Positions 8,449 to 10,941 of a stretch of DNA of 10,941 bases are shown here, one piece after another. Made by a program: the position numbers and the translations under genes. The notes under the pieces are model-generated. The model was given only the letters and a program-made list of their open reading frames with translations, searched no databases and was not told where the DNA came from. The DNA is from CAIOSQ01 sp044359885. Lineage in GTDB: Bacteria > Pseudomonadota > Alphaproteobacteria > CACIAM-22H2. The stretch is from the NCBI GenBank assembly GCA_044359885.1, contig JBIKLI010000130.1:1-10941 (forward strand). Direction: 5' to 3'. The stretch's first letter is position 1. Every line of letters starts with the position of its first letter.

Positions 8449-8678
8449 GCGCGATCCCCATCGGGTCTGGCGTGGGGTCCGACCCCGACTGCAGGGCGGA
8501 CCCCCATCGACGCCGCAAGCGGTCCGCGCAAAGCGGCAGCCCGGCGAAGAAGCCCGTTCCCCCTATCCTTGCGCGCTCCGGAAGCCGGCGTCTATCCTCG
8601 TCGCCGGCTGCACGTCGCTCGACGTCTCGATCCGGGGCCTGGCGCGCCGCGTACCGCCCGTGACCATGAGGACAGTCC
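8449..8678. promoter_or_regulatory. Divergent regulatory region between M24 and M81 genes, with palindromes
   Basis: 230-nt gap with no convincing gene. It contains a compact set of inverted repeats near the M24 start: GGGGTC-C-GACCCC (8474-8486), and GGGGTCCG (8474-8481) pairing with CGGACCCC (8497-8504) across 15 nt, so one half-site can pair with two others. CCGCAAGCGG (8513-8522) is a further short palindrome. CTATCCT occurs twice, at 8563-8569 and 8592-8598; the second, with TTGCGC 18 nt before TATCCT, is a weak promoter candidate for the M81 gene (start near 8605). GAGGA at 8667-8671 is the M81 ribosome site. The palindromes may be operators for an unseen regulator. Confidence 0.4.
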
Positions 8679-10160
8679 ATGCGCATCGCGACCATCCATG
8701 TCGGCCAGGAGACGAACGACTTCAATCCGCTGCCGACGACGCTCGACGATTTCCGCGCCTTCGGGATCCTCGAGGGACCGGAAATCCTGGAGAAGATGCA
8801 GGGCAAGGGGCAGGTCGGCGGCTGCGTCGACGCGGTCGCGGCCTCGGGCATGAATGCCGAGTGGGTGCCGATCGTCTCCGGCTGGGCGATGGCCGGCGGC
8901 CGGCTCGACAACGAGTCGCGGCTGTTCTTCGAGGAGCGGATCGGCACGGGGCTGCGCAAGGCAGGCCGGATCGACGCGCTGGCGCTGCATCTTCACGGCG
9001 CGGCCGCGGCGCAGGGCGTCGACGACGTCGAAGGCGCCCAGCTCGGCATCTGCCGGGCGATCCTGGGACCCGACATACCGATCGTCCTGTCGCTCGACCA
9101 TCATGCCAACATCACCGAGCAGATGGTCCGCCTGGCGACCGCGATCGTGGCGCATCGCACACAGCCGCACGACACCTACGACACCGGCCGCGTCGCGGGC
9201 GAAATCCTGGTGCGGATCCTGCGCAAGCAGGTCCGGCCGGTGATGGCGTGGCGAAAGATCCCGCTCGTCACGCATCAGGAGCAGTTCCTGACGTCGCAGG
9301 GCCCGATGAAGACCTGGTTCGACCAGGCCCGCGGCTGGGAAGCGGCGGACGGACGCGTGCTGCATGTGGCGCTCTGCCCGATGCAGCCCTGGCTCGACGT
9401 CGCCGAGGGCGGCTGGACGACGGTCGTGAACACCGACGGCGACCGCGATCTTGCCGAGCGGCTCGCCGACGAGTCCGCGGACCTCGTCTGGTCGATGCGC
9501 GCGGCGTTCATGAAGAAGGACGCGGTCGCGGTCGACGAGGCGGTCCGGCGTGCCGACCAGGCGGCCAGGGGCGTCGTGGTCCTCAGCGACACCGGCGACA
9601 CGGTCTTCGGCGGCTCCGCCGGCGACTCGAACGTGATCCTGGAGTCGATCCTGCGCCTCGGGATCCGGAGCACGGCGCTGATCCCGCTGATCGAGCCCGA
9701 GACCGCCCGCCGGCTCCATGCCGCCGGGGAAGGGGCCGAGGTCACGATCGCCGTCGGCGGTCACAGCGCGCCGAAATTCTTCACGCCGCTGACCGTCACC
9801 GGCCGTGTGCGCAGGATCGCCAGCGGCACGGTCAAGGTGCCCGTGTTCCAGCAGCCGGAACACGACATGGGCAAGGTCGCGTTCTTCGAGGTCGGCCCCG
9901 CGACGCTGATGGTGAGCGAGCGCGCCGGCGCCGCCGGCAACATCCCGGAGGTCTATCGCTGGTTCGGCGTCGAACCGGCCGATTTCAAGATGGCGGTGCT
10001 CAAGACCGCCTCGAACTTCCAGTTCTTCAAGCCGATCACGTCCGAGCTTATCCGCGTCGACACGCGCGGTCCCGGACAGTCGGACGTCGTAGGTCTGCCC
10101 TGGCAGCGCCTGCCGCGGCCGATCTATCCGCTGGAAGATCCGCCGCGCCGGCGCGGTTGA
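8679..10160 (+). CDS. M81 family metallohydrolase (MlrC-like)
   Basis: 493-residue protein of the MlrC/M81 family, named for microcystinase C of Sphingopyxis, which cuts linearised microcystin and its tetrapeptide product. Most members occur in catabolic clusters with unknown amide substrates. The N-terminal DUF1485 part shows GQETNDFNP (9-17, the family's HETN-type motif with Gln in the His position), LHLHGAAAAQG (103-113), SLDHHANIT (138-146) and HRTQPHDTYDTG (159-170); Asp140, His142 and His164 are the expected metal ligands and Glu11 the expected acidic active-site residue. The C-terminal MlrC domain shows LSDTGDTVFGGSAGDSNVIL (302-321) and VGGHSAPKF (359-367). Length is normal. The ATG at 8679 has GAGGA 7 nt upstream. 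Transcribed alone, divergently from the M24 gene; both would share the palindromic region between them, which suggests co-regulation. No signal peptide, so cytoplasmic. Actual substrate unknown. Confidence 0.92.
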   Translation: MRIATIHVGQETNDFNPLPTTLDDFRAFGILEGPEILEKMQGKGQVGGCVDAVAASGMNAEWVPIVSGWAMAGGRLDNESRLFFEERIGTGLRKAGRIDALALHLHGAAAAQGVDDVEGAQLGICRAILGPDIPIVLSLDHHANITEQMVRLATAIVAHRTQPHDTYDTGRVAGEILVRILRKQVRPVMAWRKIPLVTHQEQFLTSQGPMKTWFDQARGWEAADGRVLHVALCPMQPWLDVAEGGWTTVVNTDGDRDLAERLADESADLVWSMRAAFMKKDAVAVDEAVRRADQAARGVVVLSDTGDTVFGGSAGDSNVILESILRLGIRSTALIPLIEPETARRLHAAGEGAEVTIAVGGHSAPKFFTPLTVTGRVRRIASGTVKVPVFQQPEHDMGKVAFFEVGPATLMVSERAGAAGNIPEVYRWFGVEPADFKMAVLKTASNFQFFKPITSELIRVDTRGPGQSDVVGLPWQRLPRPIYPLEDPPRRRG

Positions 10161-10173
10161 ATCCGCCGGCGCG
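10144..10173. terminator. Strong GC hairpin spanning convergent stop codons
   Basis: CGCGCCGGCG (10144-10153) and CGCCGGCGCG (10164-10173) form a perfect 10-bp stem with a 10-nt loop that contains the M81 stop codon (10158-10160). The downstream arm ends exactly at the stop codon (TAG on the minus strand, 10176-10174) of the converging GGDEF gene. The 13-nt gap between the two genes lies entirely within it. No T run follows, so it is a terminator-like or mRNA-end-stabilising structure rather than a textbook intrinsic terminator. Confidence 0.5.
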
Positions 10174-10908
10174 CTATCCGCGCGCCGCGCGTTTGCGCTG
10201 GTACATCGCGCGGTCGGCCGCATCCAGCGCCTGGCTGGGGTCGCCCACGGCACGGAAGCTGTAGCTGCCCCAGGCCGCCGACAGGCGGACCGCGGCCCCC
10301 TTCCAGATCAGCGGCGCGCGCTCGATCGCCCGCGCCAGCGCCTGGCCCTTCTCGGCGGCCTGATGCTCGTCGGAATTCGCCAGGATCATGCCGAACTCGT
10401 CGCCGCCCAGCCGGCCGACCGTGTCGGTCTCGCGGACATTGTCCGCCAGTACCTGCGCGACATGCAGCAGCGCCGCGTCGCCGGCCGCGTGCCCCATCGT
10501 GTCGTTGATTTCCTTCAGGCCGTCGACGTCGAAATACAGCACCGCCCCGGGCGTGCCGTAGCGTTCCGCGAAGGACATCATGCGCGAGAGTTCGCGCACG
10601 AAGGCGCGACGATTGGCGATCGGCGCCAGCGTGTCCTGGTCCGCCGTCTGCTCCAGCGACTTGATGCGCGTCTCGGCCACCTGCAGGTCGCGACGCAACG
10701 AGTCCACCTCGGCCATCAGCGCCATGATCGCCTGCCGTACCTTGGGCGTGAATTCCTGCTCGGGAATTCCCATCACGGTCGTCAGGTCGCGCGGCGCGGC
10801 CGCCGCACCCGAGGCGGCGGCGGCGGCGCGCGCGGCGCCCGGACCGCCGGCACGCTGGGCGGTGCGGGGCGCTGCGATGTCCCGGGAGGATCTGGTCTCG
10901 ATCTTCAT
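10174..10908 (-). CDS. GGDEF domain diguanylate cyclase
   Basis: 244-residue soluble protein predicted to make cyclic di-GMP from two GTP. The N-terminus (1-45) is low-complexity, rich in Ala, Arg and Gly, and probably disordered. Residues about 52-90 (KVRQAIMALMAEVDSLRRDL...) look like a coiled coil suited to dimerisation. The GGDEF domain fills about 92-240: TLAPIANRRAF at its start, YFDVDGLKEIND (125-136) with metal-binding Asp127 and substrate-contacting Asn135, an intact GGDEF at 168-172, and RETD at 159-162 exactly five residues upstream, the RxxD inhibitory site for product feedback. No membrane segment or known sensor domain is visible, as in short alphaproteobacterial coiled-coil cyclases. 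The ATG at 10908 is only weakly supported by AGGGCAG further upstream; Met46 is an alternative start. Probably unrelated to the catabolic genes, which it faces tail to tail. Confidence 0.93.
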   Translation of the reverse strand: MKIETRSSRDIAAPRTAQRAGGPGAARAAAAASGAAAAPRDLTTVMGIPEQEFTPKVRQAIMALMAEVDSLRRDLQVAETRIKSLEQTADQDTLAPIANRRAFVRELSRMMSFAERYGTPGAVLYFDVDGLKEINDTMGHAAGDAALLHVAQVLADNVRETDTVGRLGGDEFGMILANSDEHQAAEKGQALARAIERAPLIWKGAAVRLSAAWGSYSFRAVGDPSQALDAADRAMYQRKRAARG

Positions 10909-10941
10909 CGAAATCTGCCCTGTCGGTGTTGCGCGCCGCGG

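Noticed and set aside
7030..8853. Long plus-strand open frame running across the aconitase X small subunit, the M24 gene and into the M81 gene
   Set aside because: Compositionally biased, no recognisable motif, and it overlaps three well-supported genes in other frames. High GC makes stop codons rare.
8321..10264. 647-codon plus-strand frame overlapping the M81 gene
   Set aside because: Shadow in another frame of the M81 gene, which has a ribosome site and conserved motifs in its own frame.

Overview
The window is uniformly GC-rich DNA with dense, mostly operonic genes, GTG as well as ATG starts, and 4-nt GTGA stop/start overlaps. The gene families (TAXI-type TRAP transporter, IlvD/Edd sugar-acid dehydratase, two-subunit aconitase X, MlrC-type M81 hydrolase, short GGDEF protein) suggest an alphaproteobacterium of the Rhodospirillales or Hyphomicrobiales kind. 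That placement is inference from family content; there is no rRNA or other phylogenetic marker here.

Layout. (1) Positions 1-4164, minus strand, in transcription order: an IlvD/Edd-family dehydratase (4164-2440), an AbrB/MazE-like antitoxin (2407-2180) and a Fic/Doc protein (2183-1737) forming a compact toxin-antitoxin pair, a secreted TAXI solute-binding protein (1690-734), and the N-terminal part of its fused TRAP permease (702 to the left edge, gene incomplete). (2) Positions 4305-7208, plus strand, divergent from block 1: an aldo/keto reductase, the large subunit of aconitase X, and the small subunit of aconitase X carrying an additional C-terminal DUF465/YdcH-like domain. (3) Positions 7288-8448, minus strand: an M24-family (creatinase/prolidase fold) protein. 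(4) Positions 8679-10160, plus strand, divergent from it: an MlrC-like M81 metallohydrolase. (5) Positions 10174-10908, minus strand, convergent with mlrC: a GGDEF diguanylate cyclase.

How the genes may work together (inference). Two hydro-lyases expected to carry Fe-S clusters, an NADPH-dependent reductase, and two amide/amidine-type hydrolase-fold proteins sit beside a high-affinity TRAP uptake system. This looks like a peripheral catabolic island for a hydroxylated acid, possibly presented as an amide, lactam or hydroxy-imino acid, imported by the TAXI-TRAP system. The substrate cannot be read from the sequence. The toxin-antitoxin pair and the c-di-GMP enzyme are probably not part of the pathway.

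Most notable oddities: the Fic protein has Asn where the catalytic His of the HPFx(D/E)GN motif should be; the aconitase X small subunit is fused in frame to a DUF465-like helical hairpin; the M24 protein lacks several metal ligands; the toxin-antitoxin promoter and a perfect 7-bp inverted repeat lie directly against the antitoxin start codon, predicting a leaderless, autoregulated transcript; and the two divergent or convergent gaps around the M81 gene hold strong inverted repeats. I saw no tRNA, rRNA, CRISPR array or insertion sequence.
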